Shown here in pieces: positions 40,784-48,370 of a stretch of DNA of 48,688 nucleotides (position 1 is its first letter; the number at the start of each line of letters is the position of its first letter). The notes beneath the pieces were generated by a model that saw nothing but the letters and a program-made list of their open reading frames with translations, ran no database searches and was not told the origin of the DNA. Both the position numbers and the translations under genes were made by a program. Source of the stretch: an uncultured Treponema sp. (GTDB taxonomy: Bacteria; Spirochaetota; Spirochaetia; Treponematales; Treponemataceae); NCBI GenBank assembly GCA_947167745.1, contig CAMVJE010000012.1:1-48688 (forward strand). The letters run 5' to 3'.

Positions 40784-42337
40784 TTATCGTATATTCAACT
40801 CGTTAAGTAGGCGTGAAACATAAGTTCTTTGGATTCCCAATATTTTACCTGCCTCTGTCTGATTCCAAGAAGTCTCGCACAAAATTTTCTTGAGATAAGC
40901 AGCCTTGAATTTGTTGATTGCAGTTTTAAGTGTTTTGTCGTCAGAATCAGCCACTTCAGATGCAAAAGAATCAAAAGCATCAATATTTGAAAGATGAGAA
41001 GAACCGTCAGAGGATGAAACATTTATACGAAGGTCCTCTGCCTGAATCACGGGAGGCTTTCCAAGAACACAAGCCCTTTCAATCGAATTCTCAAGCTCAC
41101 GAACATTTCCAGGCCAGTAATAGTCATACAAAGCCTTAAGGGCAGTTTGTGAAAACTCAGTAAAATTCTTTTTGGTCTCCCGGCTGAAACGGTCAAGGAA
41201 GAATGAAGCAAGCATTTCAATGTCATCTCTTCGCTCCCTAAGAGGAGGAATATTAAGTGGAACAACATTGAGACGGTAATACAAGTCACTTCTGAAAAGT
41301 CCGTCACTTACCATCTGCTCCAAATTACGGTTTGTAGCAGCGACAACCCGGACATCTACAGAAATAGTCTCATTTGAACCGACACGCTCAAATTTATGTT
41401 CCTGCAAAACACGCAGAAGTTTGGCCTGCAGGTCCAGGGAAAGTTCACCGATTTCGTCAAGGAAGATAGTTCCGCCATCACTGGCTTCAAAACGACCGAT
41501 TCGGTCACTAACTGCATCAGTAAAGGCTCCTTTTACATGTCCGAAAAGCTCGCTTTCAAGCAATGTTGGAGAAAGGGCGGCACAATTTACACGAACAAAA
41601 GGCTTATTCCGACGTTCACTCTTTGTATGAAGCTGCTCTGCAAACAATTCCTTACCTACACCACTTTCACCCGTAATCAAAATCGTAGTGTTAGTTTTGG
41701 CAACTTCATCAATTACACGAAGCAAATCAAGAACGGCCGAACTTTTCGCCACAAAAGGATGATACTCGGAACCATTCTCAATTTTGGATGTAAGCACTGA
41801 AATTTTATCTTTGGCGCTGCGATAAGAGTCTGCGTTAACATAAGCGATTCCAGCCTGATCTGAAAGACTTTCCAATACCGCCAGATCGTCATCATTGAAA
41901 GGAAGCGCATCTGCTTTATTTATAAGTTCAATGACACCAATACATTTACCTTTTACCCTCATCGGAATAGCAATCATATTGCGACTTACATATCCTGTTT
42001 TATTCTGCACCGTTGTCGAAAACCGGGGATCAGAAGCGACATTATTTAAAATAAGGGATTTGTTATGAAGGGCGACCCAGCCAGCAATAGAATTTTTTGC
42101 AACTGGAATATTCTGAGCTTCAGCTCCCTTTGGGCCTAGAGCAACTACAAAACGCAGGGTATCATCTTCGTTATGCAAAAGAAGAAGAGAAGATGACTCA
42201 CAATGAACTAAACGCATCGCCGATTCAAGAATATAAACCAGCAATGCGTTTATGTCAGAGTAGTTTGAATTAATTCGTCCGTTGATTTCGATGAGTGTTT
42301 TAAGTTGTTCAAGCGAGAGAGAATTTAAATCACTCAT
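40784..42337 (-). CDS. GAF-domain sigma-54-dependent transcription activator
   Basis: The 517-residue protein has a GAF sensor (residues about 28-170; SAMRLVHCESSSLLLLHNE, IAGWVALHNKSLILNNVASD), an AAA+ activator domain (about 193-420; Walker A GESGVGKE at 223-230, the sigma-54-contacting GAFTDA at 270-275, GTIFLDEIGELS, AATNRNLEQMV) and a Fis-type HTH at the C-terminus (WNQTEAGKILGIQRTYVSRL). There is no receiver domain, so it should respond to a small ligand or redox cue, as NifA and NorR do. Its targets cannot be read here. GGTGA lies before the ATG. It follows rpsA by 21 bases. Confidence 0.92.
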   Translation of the reverse strand: MSDLNSLSLEQLKTLIEINGRINSNYSDINALLVYILESAMRLVHCESSSLLLLHNEDDTLRFVVALGPKGAEAQNIPVAKNSIAGWVALHNKSLILNNVASDPRFSTTVQNKTGYVSRNMIAIPMRVKGKCIGVIELINKADALPFNDDDLAVLESLSDQAGIAYVNADSYRSAKDKISVLTSKIENGSEYHPFVAKSSAVLDLLRVIDEVAKTNTTILITGESGVGKELFAEQLHTKSERRNKPFVRVNCAALSPTLLESELFGHVKGAFTDAVSDRIGRFEASDGGTIFLDEIGELSLDLQAKLLRVLQEHKFERVGSNETISVDVRVVAATNRNLEQMVSDGLFRSDLYYRLNVVPLNIPPLRERRDDIEMLASFFLDRFSRETKKNFTEFSQTALKALYDYYWPGNVRELENSIERACVLGKPPVIQAEDLRINVSSSDGSSHLSNIDAFDSFASEVADSDDKTLKTAINKFKAAYLKKILCETSWNQTEAGKILGIQRTYVSRLLNELNIR

Positions 42338-42358
42338 CGAATCACCAATGAAACGAAA

Positions 42359-44071
42359 TTAGTTGTTTTTCTGAGATTTAATCATATCGCCAAGAGTGTA
42401 AGCACCTTCGCCATCGCTTTCTGATGAAGACATGTACTGTGAAATCTCTTTGCGAGCCTGAGCCTTTTTGTACTCTTTGACAGAGAAGGCAACTTTCTCT
42501 TTGTCAACGTTAATATCAACAACGAATACATTGATTTTATCGCCGACATTGTATTTTTTAACAGCTTCTTCATAAGGAACTTCGCGGTCATCGCTGAGAT
42601 TAGCTTTGTTTACGAGACCTTCGATTCCGTCTGGAGCCTTGACAAATACACCAAAATCTGTGATTGAAGTGATTTCGCCTTCAAGAGTTGAACCAGGTTT
42701 GTACTCTTCTGCGAATTTCTTCCATGGGTTATCTGTAAGCTGCTTAATTCCGACGCGGATTCTGTGGTTTTCTGAATCTGCCTCAAGAACGACAACCTCA
42801 ACTTCCTGATCGACTTTAAGTTCGCTACCAGCGTGCTTAACTTTCTTTGTCCATGAAATATCTTCTGCAAGGAGGAAACCGTCGATTCCATCTTCAAGCT
42901 GGATGAATGCACCTGCATTTGTGAGCTTAACGACTTTACCAGTGATTTTAGTTCCTTCAGGATATTTTTCTGAGATTGAATCCCATGGATTTGCTGTAAC
43001 CTGTTTGAGACCAAGAGAAACACGACCAGCAGGAATATCGTAACCCAAAATCATACATTTGATTTTGTCACCGATTTTTACCATGTCAGAAGCCTTGTTG
43101 ACTTTTTTAGTCCAGCTGAATTCAGAAATGTGAGCGAGACCTTCAATTCCTTCTTCAAGCTCGATGAATGCACCAAAGTCAGTAAGTTTTGTAACTGTAC
43201 CTTCTACGATGTCATCAACATGATATTTATCCTCGAAGTGTACCCATGGATCTTCAGTGAAGTGCTTAAGAGAGAGGTTGATTCGTTTTTCGTTTGGCTC
43301 AAGACGAATTACTTTGAGTTCAACTTCCTGACCTTTTTTAACGAAATCTTTTGGTCGTGTGACATGTCCCCAAGACATATCATTGATATGAAGAAGACCA
43401 TCGAATCCACCCAAGTCGATGAAGGCACCGAAGCTTGTAAATGATTTGACAGTTCCCTTTACAGTATCACCAATCTGTTTTTCTGCGAAGAATTTATCCC
43501 GCTCAGCATTGATGATTTCTTCAAGATATTTGCGGCGGTTGACTACAACATTCTGTTTGTTGTCTGAGTACAAGCGCTCAATATAGAATTTTGAAACAGT
43601 TCCGATAAGTTTAGAAGGATTCTCAACTTTCTGGCTGTCAGACTGGCTGATTGGCAGGAATGCATGGATGTCACCACCGAGGTTTACATCAAATCCGCCT
43701 TTAACTTCTTTTTCGATTGTGCCTTCGATTGGCAATTTTTCGTCAAAGTATTTGCGGAAATCTTTCCAAAGCTGTTTTGCCTGTGCTTTTGTATAAGAAA
43801 TTTCCGGACCGTTGCGACCGTCTTTGCGGAGAACAACAACAGTGACCTTTTCACCGTCTTTTGGCAATTTGCTGCCGAATTCCTGCACAGGAATGCGACC
43901 TTCTGTTCTGTATCCGATATCGATGAATACATAACCGTCTGCCGTCTGAATTACAGTTCCATCTACAATCTGGCCGTCTTCAATGTTGAGGCCTTTGAGA
44001 GACTCCTCTAATTGTGTCTGGATTTCACCCTTTGCCTGAGATTCATCCTTTTCCACTTCCATCTGTTCCAT
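42359..44071 (-). CDS. rpsA: 30S ribosomal protein S1
   Basis: S1 unfolds mRNA on the small subunit and helps start translation. The 570 residues carry six S1/OB repeats, clearest in KGTVKSFTSFGAFIDLGGFD, EGTVTKLTDFGAFIELEEGI, TGKVVKLTNAGAFIQLEDGI and EGEITSITDFGVFVKAPDGI. The N-terminus is short and acidic (EQMEVEKDESQAKGE), and the tail (SSSESDGEGAYTLGDMIKSQ) is typical. It lies 10 bases after cmk, an arrangement widespread in bacteria. S1 matters here because many mRNAs in this window seem to lack leaders, which S1 usually does not help. Confidence 0.96.
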   Translation of the reverse strand: MEQMEVEKDESQAKGEIQTQLEESLKGLNIEDGQIVDGTVIQTADGYVFIDIGYRTEGRIPVQEFGSKLPKDGEKVTVVVLRKDGRNGPEISYTKAQAKQLWKDFRKYFDEKLPIEGTIEKEVKGGFDVNLGGDIHAFLPISQSDSQKVENPSKLIGTVSKFYIERLYSDNKQNVVVNRRKYLEEIINAERDKFFAEKQIGDTVKGTVKSFTSFGAFIDLGGFDGLLHINDMSWGHVTRPKDFVKKGQEVELKVIRLEPNEKRINLSLKHFTEDPWVHFEDKYHVDDIVEGTVTKLTDFGAFIELEEGIEGLAHISEFSWTKKVNKASDMVKIGDKIKCMILGYDIPAGRVSLGLKQVTANPWDSISEKYPEGTKITGKVVKLTNAGAFIQLEDGIDGFLLAEDISWTKKVKHAGSELKVDQEVEVVVLEADSENHRIRVGIKQLTDNPWKKFAEEYKPGSTLEGEITSITDFGVFVKAPDGIEGLVNKANLSDDREVPYEEAVKKYNVGDKINVFVVDINVDKEKVAFSVKEYKKAQARKEISQYMSSSESDGEGAYTLGDMIKSQKNN

Positions 44072-44081
44072 AGTCGTACCT

Positions 44082-44714
44082 TTATTTCTGAATTTTGCTT
44101 AATATTATCTCACAAACCTTGTCAATAGTCAAGGCAGAAGTATCGATATAAACAGCATCCTCTGCCCGTTTCAGCGCACCTTCTTTCTTGTTGCGGTCAA
44201 TTTCGTCTCTTTTGATAATTGCTGCCTTAACTTCTTCAAGTGTCATGTTCGACACTCCCTGATCAAATCGTCTCTGTGCCTGCACATCGATTGACGCATC
44301 AAGATAGAATTTGTAATCAGCGTTCGGAAAAACGACCGTAGTCATGTCCCGGCCTTCGCAAATAATGTCAAGATGATTGGTGATTTCTCTCATGCGCTCG
44401 TTGACCAAGTGACGGATTTCAATTATTGAAGAAACTTGCGCAACACGGGCAGAAACGGCGTCATCATGCAAGTGAGACTCAACATCCTTTCCGTTGAGAA
44501 TCAAATGAGAATTTTCGTAGTCAAGCGACTGTTTTTTGCAGAATTCAACGACTTTTTCTGAATCAGCAATGTCGATGTCTGTGTCGTTCAAGGCCATCGT
44601 AAGGGCACGGTAAAAACTTCCGCTGTTTAAATAAGTGATGCCCAGTTTTTTCGCAATCAATGAAGCAATGGTTGATTTCCCTGTTCCCGCAGGACCGTCC
44701 ATAGCAATAATCAT
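44082..44714 (-). CDS. cmk: Cytidylate kinase
   Basis: Cmk phosphorylates CMP and dCMP. The 210-residue protein has the P-loop MDGPAGTGKST (residues 5-15), YLNSGSFYRALT, the insert segment with SHLHDDAVSARVAQVSSI, CEGRDMTTVVFPNADYKFYL and the LID-region arginines RRFDQG..IKRDEIDRNK. AAAGGAG lies 6-8 bases before the ATG. It sits between rluB (17 bases) and rpsA (10 bases) in one operon. Confidence 0.96.
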   Translation of the reverse strand: MIIAMDGPAGTGKSTIASLIAKKLGITYLNSGSFYRALTMALNDTDIDIADSEKVVEFCKKQSLDYENSHLILNGKDVESHLHDDAVSARVAQVSSIIEIRHLVNERMREITNHLDIICEGRDMTTVVFPNADYKFYLDASIDVQAQRRFDQGVSNMTLEEVKAAIIKRDEIDRNKKEGALKRAEDAVYIDTSALTIDKVCEIILSKIQK

Positions 44715-44730
44715 AAAATACTCCTTTTTG

Positions 44731-45507
44731 CTAATTTTTACAGAGCTTTAAAAGACCCTGCACTTCTTTTTCGCTCAGTTCACGGTACTGCCCCGGCTCC
44801 AAATCACTGAGCTCGATGTTTCCGATTCGCACGCGGCATAAATTTCTGATTGCAACTCCGGCATTCTCAAAGACCCGGCGGATTTCCCGGTTTTTGCCTT
44901 CGACTAAAACAACCCTCATTCTGTGAGAATTGATTTCTTCAGCATCTTTTGCCTTGTAAAAAACACCCTCAACCCGCACACCTTTTTTGAAATCTTCAGC
45001 AAGGTATCGGGGAAGAGGCAGAGAGCTTTCGACTATATATTCCTTTTCGACTTCAGCACTGGGGTGACTGAGTCTGGCAGCAAAATCACCGTCATTTGTA
45101 AAGATGAGTGCGCCGTGACTGAACATATCAAGACGACCTACATTATAAAGCCGCTCTTTATAGCTCTTTTTGAGAATATCAACAGCACACGGCCGCCCTT
45201 TTTCGTCTGACTGGGAACAGACATAGCCTAAAGGCTTGTAGAGAAGGATATAGCGCTTTTTTTCTTCCAGGCTGACTTCTTTACCGTCAAGGCAAACCGT
45301 GTCTTTTGCCGTGACTTTTGTGCCGAGTTCAGTAACCACATTTCCGTTTACGCTAACGCGCCCGTCTTGAATGATTTTTTCTGAGGCCCGGCGGCTTGCA
45401 ACTCCACAGTGAGCCAGAAAGACCTGCAGGCGAGTCTCTTCTTTTTGAATTTGCGGATTTTCGCGTGAATTATCGGGCAAGTACGAACCTCTCTTCTTCT
45501 TTTTCAT
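44731..45507 (-). CDS. rluB: 23S rRNA pseudouridine synthase (RluB/RsuA family)
   Basis: The protein has an N-terminal S4 RNA-binding domain (RLQVFLAHCGVASRRASEKI, VSVNGNVVTELGTKV) and the catalytic domain with YNVGRLDMFSHGALIFTNDG, whose Asp is the nucleophile, then EKEYIVESS and GKNREIRRVFENAG. The start is uncertain. The ATG at 45507 gives 258 residues without a ribosome site. A TTG at 45480 has AGAGAGG about 7 bases upstream and overlaps the scpB stop (45470) by 11 bases, which suits coupled translation. RluB versus another RsuA-family member cannot be settled by eye. Confidence 0.88.
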   Translation of the reverse strand: MKKKKRGSYLPDNSRENPQIQKEETRLQVFLAHCGVASRRASEKIIQDGRVSVNGNVVTELGTKVTAKDTVCLDGKEVSLEEKKRYILLYKPLGYVCSQSDEKGRPCAVDILKKSYKERLYNVGRLDMFSHGALIFTNDGDFAARLSHPSAEVEKEYIVESSLPLPRYLAEDFKKGVRVEGVFYKAKDAEEINSHRMRVVLVEGKNREIRRVFENAGVAIRNLCRVRIGNIELSDLEPGQYRELSEKEVQGLLKLCKN

Positions 45508-46015
45508 CCAGCTGTGGCAATTCTGCAATAGAATTTAAGCGGAAGAACTTAAGGAATTCTTTTGTCGTTCCGAATTCAACAGGACGACCGGGGGTGTCCC
45601 GGCGGCCAACTTCTTTAATGAGCTGTCGCTCAATCAAAAGGCGGATCATATTGTCTGGAGAGACTCCGCGCAAAGCTTCAATTTCGGCACGAGTAATCGG
45701 CTGCTTGTAAGCGATGATCGAGAGAACTTCAAGCGCTGAGCGGGAAAGTTTACCTTCGTTTTTATTTCCGTATTTTTCTTTGAGAGTTTCCCAGTAATCT
45801 TTTTTGGGTGTGAGAACATAGCCCCCCGTAATGACAGAAAGTTCCATACCGGAAGAAGGATTTGCATATTTTTCTTTCAGGATTTCAAGGGCTTCATTTA
45901 CTACATCAACAGAAAGCTGAGTGTTTGCAGAAATTGCATCAACAGTGAGCGGTTCACTATCAAGGAAGAGAACAGCCTCAACAAGCCCCGCTTCTTTTTC
46001 GAGATTTATATCCAT
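45470..46015 (-). CDS. scpB: Chromosome segregation and condensation protein ScpB
   Basis: ScpB binds ScpA as part of the SMC condensin complex. The 181-residue protein (ATG at 46015; the open frame continues 13 codons upstream) has two winged-helix domains: VEAVLFLDSEPLTVDAISAN and then SRSALEVLSIIAYKQPITRAEIEALRGVSPDNMIRLLIERQLIKEVGRRDTPGRP, of which the second is the family hallmark. It is the first gene of scpB-rluB-cmk-rpsA. A strong promoter ends 10 bases before the ATG; the partner scpA is not in view. Confidence 0.94.
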   Translation of the reverse strand: MDINLEKEAGLVEAVLFLDSEPLTVDAISANTQLSVDVVNEALEILKEKYANPSSGMELSVITGGYVLTPKKDYWETLKEKYGNKNEGKLSRSALEVLSIIAYKQPITRAEIEALRGVSPDNMIRLLIERQLIKEVGRRDTPGRPVEFGTTKEFLKFFRLNSIAELPQLDEKEEERFVLAR

Positions 46016-46025
46016 AACTTTTAAA

Positions 46026-46054
46026 ATTATAGTAAAAAGGCGGACTTTCAACAA
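46026..46054 (-). promoter_or_regulatory. Promoter of the scpB operon
   Basis: Minus strand TTGTTG (46049-46054), 17 bases and TATAAT (46026-46031) are followed by 10 bases and the ATG at 46015, giving a leader of about 3 bases. Its -35 overlaps that of the divergent DUF763 promoter. Confidence 0.72.
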
Positions 46055-46074
46055 GCACCGATTATCGTTATACT
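46046..46074 (+). promoter_or_regulatory. Promoter of the DUF763 gene (leaderless type)
   Basis: TTTCAA (46046-46051), 17 bases and TATACT (46069-46074) are followed by 6 bases (TCCCTC) and the ATG at 46081. No ribosome site is present. Bases 46049-46051 are shared with the -35 of the divergent scpB promoter. Confidence 0.7.
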
Positions 46075-46080
46075 TCCCTC

Positions 46081-47469
46081 ATGCTAAAACGCTCTGGCCA
46101 CGCGGATTTGCCGCTTCATACGGGAGTCGTTCCCAAATGGCTTGCAGACAGGATGAAACTTCTCGGAACACAAATTGTCGAAGCACTTCTTATTAATTAC
46201 GGAAAGAAGGAAGTTCTCGTGCGCCTCAGTGACCCGCTCTGGTTTCAGTCGCTCGGGGCGGTGCTTGGCATGGACTGGCATTCAAGCGGAATCACAACAA
46301 GCGTAATGTACGCGCTCAAACGAGGAATCAACGAACGAGCACGAGAATTCGGCCTTTGCGTATGTGGGGGGCGCGGGAAATACTCCCGGAAAACGCCCGA
46401 CGAGCTTTTGTATCTTGCGGATGCGACAGGTCTCGATGGGCTCTCGCTTGTAAATGCAAGCAAGCTCACGGCTAAAGTCGATGGATGCGCAGTTCAGGAC
46501 GGATTTCAGCTTTACATGCACAATTTTGTCCTCAGCGACGAGGGCGACTGGGTTGTAGTCCAGCAGGGAATGAACACAAGCACGAGGACTGCGCGGCGTT
46601 ACCACTGGAGCTCGGAAAATCTCCGTTCGTTCGTGGATGAGCCGCATTCCGGGATAACAGGCGAAAATCAAGGCAAAATCCTTAATCTCACGGACAGCGC
46701 GGCCAAAGAAACTCGCGGAACAATTCTCACGCTCACTCACGAAAACCCGGACAGAATGCTCAGAGAAATTGCTAAAATTTCCGGCAATGACTATTCAAGA
46801 CAGCTGGAATTTGATTTTGAAGGCACACAAGAAGTCAGCAGGGAGCAGTTAGCAATGAACAATGCAAAGGGGGAAGTCTCCCCCTCGGCTGCAATGGCTT
46901 CGACATTTTCGCCTGCCCCCACTGCGGGGACACCCCGCAACGCCCCGCCAGAAAACACCTGGCAAGGCTCGCAAATCTTAATTCGTAACGACAGGAACCT
47001 TGTGATGCCAGCTCATCATGATGTGCGGGCTGAGGATGTTGATTTGAAACGGCTGGGCGCGGTGCTTGCCACGGCCTACGAAAGCGACAACAAGGATTTT
47101 GAGTCACTTTTGCTCACACCAGGACTTGGCCCGCGCACACTTCAGAGCCTCACCCTCGTAAGCGAAGTAATTTACGGCACTCCAAGCAGATTCACAGACC
47201 CGGCACGATTCAGTTTTGCGCACGGCGGAAAGGACGGCCATCCATTCCCGGTTCCGTGCAGGATTTATGACGAGTCAATCCGCGTTCTTGGAGACGCAAT
47301 CGAAAAATCAAAACTTGGCTACAACGACAAAAGCGAATGCCTGCGCCGGCTCGGAACCACAGCCCAAGAAATCGAAAAATACTGCGACCCAATCGCCGAC
47401 TTTGAAGCCACAATCGCTCGCGAGCGTGAACACAGCAAAGAGTGGGGCGGCAGGACCTGTATGGATTAA
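46081..47469 (+). CDS. DUF763 protein with in-frame repeat insert
   Basis: The protein matches the DUF763 (COG1415) family, best known from archaea and scattered bacteria: RSGHADLPLHTGVVPKWLAD, RLSDPLWFQSLGAVLGMDWH, SSGITTSVMYALK, GGRGKYSRKTPDEL, QDGFQLYMHNFVLSDEGDWV, VVQQGMNTSTRTARRYHW, and near the C-terminus LLTPGLGPRTLQSLTLVSEV (helix-hairpin-helix-like) and FAHGGKDGHPFPV. Its function is unknown; the HhH-like part suggests nucleic acid binding. Residues about 255-297 are Ala/Pro/Ser/Thr-rich and encoded by a GC-rich palindromic repeat. Base composition is more GC-rich than the neighbours. Its end overlaps the convergent radical SAM gene by 4 bases. Confidence 0.88.
   Translation: MLKRSGHADLPLHTGVVPKWLADRMKLLGTQIVEALLINYGKKEVLVRLSDPLWFQSLGAVLGMDWHSSGITTSVMYALKRGINERAREFGLCVCGGRGKYSRKTPDELLYLADATGLDGLSLVNASKLTAKVDGCAVQDGFQLYMHNFVLSDEGDWVVVQQGMNTSTRTARRYHWSSENLRSFVDEPHSGITGENQGKILNLTDSAAKETRGTILTLTHENPDRMLREIAKISGNDYSRQLEFDFEGTQEVSREQLAMNNAKGEVSPSAAMASTFSPAPTAGTPRNAPPENTWQGSQILIRNDRNLVMPAHHDVRAEDVDLKRLGAVLATAYESDNKDFESLLLTPGLGPRTLQSLTLVSEVIYGTPSRFTDPARFSFAHGGKDGHPFPVPCRIYDESIRVLGDAIEKSKLGYNDKSECLRRLGTTAQEIEKYCDPIADFEATIAREREHSKEWGGRTCMD
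46845..46970 (+). repeat. Composite palindromic repeat translated inside the DUF763 gene
   Basis: The stretch has an AT-rich head (GCAGTTAGCAATGAACAATG), then a palindrome GGGGGA (46869-46874) / TCCCCC (46879-46884), then a second, TGCGGGG (46923-46929) / CCCCGCA (46933-46939), and GCAACGCCCCGCC. Head, purine junction (AATGCA..AAGGG) and GC-rich hairpins follow the same plan as 14115-14250. Confidence 0.72.
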
Positions 47470-48350
47470 AACAAGCTCGGCTGGAGTGAATCTTCGGGGA
47501 AGTCTTCTATCCATTTGAAGATTGATTCTCCGCCAAAAATTATGTTGTTCTTTTTGCAAACCTGTGAAATATGAGCCATAAGCTGATTTTCATTTTTGCT
47601 TGAAACCATGTAGCTGTTTCCGAAAGTTCTGATGTAACGTTCTTTTAGATTTGCAAACTGACTGTGCTGTAATGCAAGCCTGTCCAATGCGGCATAAAAA
47701 TACTCGCGGTTTCCTTCGCGCAAGGTAAGTCCTATTCCAAAACACAAAATTGCCTTAACACCTGCGCGAATACAGTAATCAAGAATTCCGTCCACGTTTT
47801 CTTTTGTGTCATTGATAAATGGTAAAAGCGGGCTGAACCATACAACCGTGGGAATCCTGAGTTTTTTACATTCACACAGAACTTCAAAACGGCGGCTGGT
47901 CGGGCAGACTCCGGGTTCAATAAGGCGGCATAAATTGTCATCGGCGGTGGTGAGCGTCATCTGAACGACGGCTTTTGTCTTCCGGTTGATTCGTTCCAGA
48001 ACATCAAGGTCACGCAAAACAAGGTCGGATTTTGTAAGAAGGGCCGCGCCAAAATCATAGCGGTCGATTACTTCAAGGCAGCGGCGCATAAGGCAGAGTT
48101 CTTTTTCGGCCGGAATGTAGGGGTCGCACATTGAGCCTGTTCCAATCATACAGCGGCGACGTTTTTTGCGAAGGGCAGCAGCAAGCAATTCCGCTGCATT
48201 CTGTTTTACTTCAATGTCTTCAAAAGCGTGTGTAAACTGATAGCACTTGCTCCGTGAATCACAGTAAATACATCCGTGCGAGCATCCGCGGTAGATGTTC
48301 ATGCCACAGGGCTTTGCAGAAAGAATTGTTTTGGCGTTTACAAAGTGCAT
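47466..48350 (-). CDS. SPL-like radical SAM protein
   Basis: The 294-residue protein has the radical-SAM cluster motif CxxxCxxC in YRGCSHGCIYCDSRSKCYQF (residues 22-29 region), with the preceding NIYRGC typical of the spore photoproduct lyase-like (SplB/Rv2578c) family, then GTGSMCDPYIPAEKELCLMR, LLTKSDLVLRDLDVLERI and VVWFSPLLPFIND. Members of this broad group are mostly uncharacterised; a DNA-repair or modification role is possible but not shown. GGGAGAGAG lies before the ATG. It is 20 bases downstream of the ClbS-like gene and probably in its operon. Confidence 0.88.
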   Translation of the reverse strand: MHFVNAKTILSAKPCGMNIYRGCSHGCIYCDSRSKCYQFTHAFEDIEVKQNAAELLAAALRKKRRRCMIGTGSMCDPYIPAEKELCLMRRCLEVIDRYDFGAALLTKSDLVLRDLDVLERINRKTKAVVQMTLTTADDNLCRLIEPGVCPTSRRFEVLCECKKLRIPTVVWFSPLLPFINDTKENVDGILDYCIRAGVKAILCFGIGLTLREGNREYFYAALDRLALQHSQFANLKERYIRTFGNSYMVSSKNENQLMAHISQVCKKNNIIFGGESIFKWIEDFPEDSLQPSLF

Positions 48351-48370
48351 TTTCTCTCTCCCGACACAGT

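Noticed and set aside
46282..46740. 152-codon open frame on the minus strand within DUF763
   Set aside because: Opposite highly conserved DUF763 motifs; a by-product of GC-rich codons.
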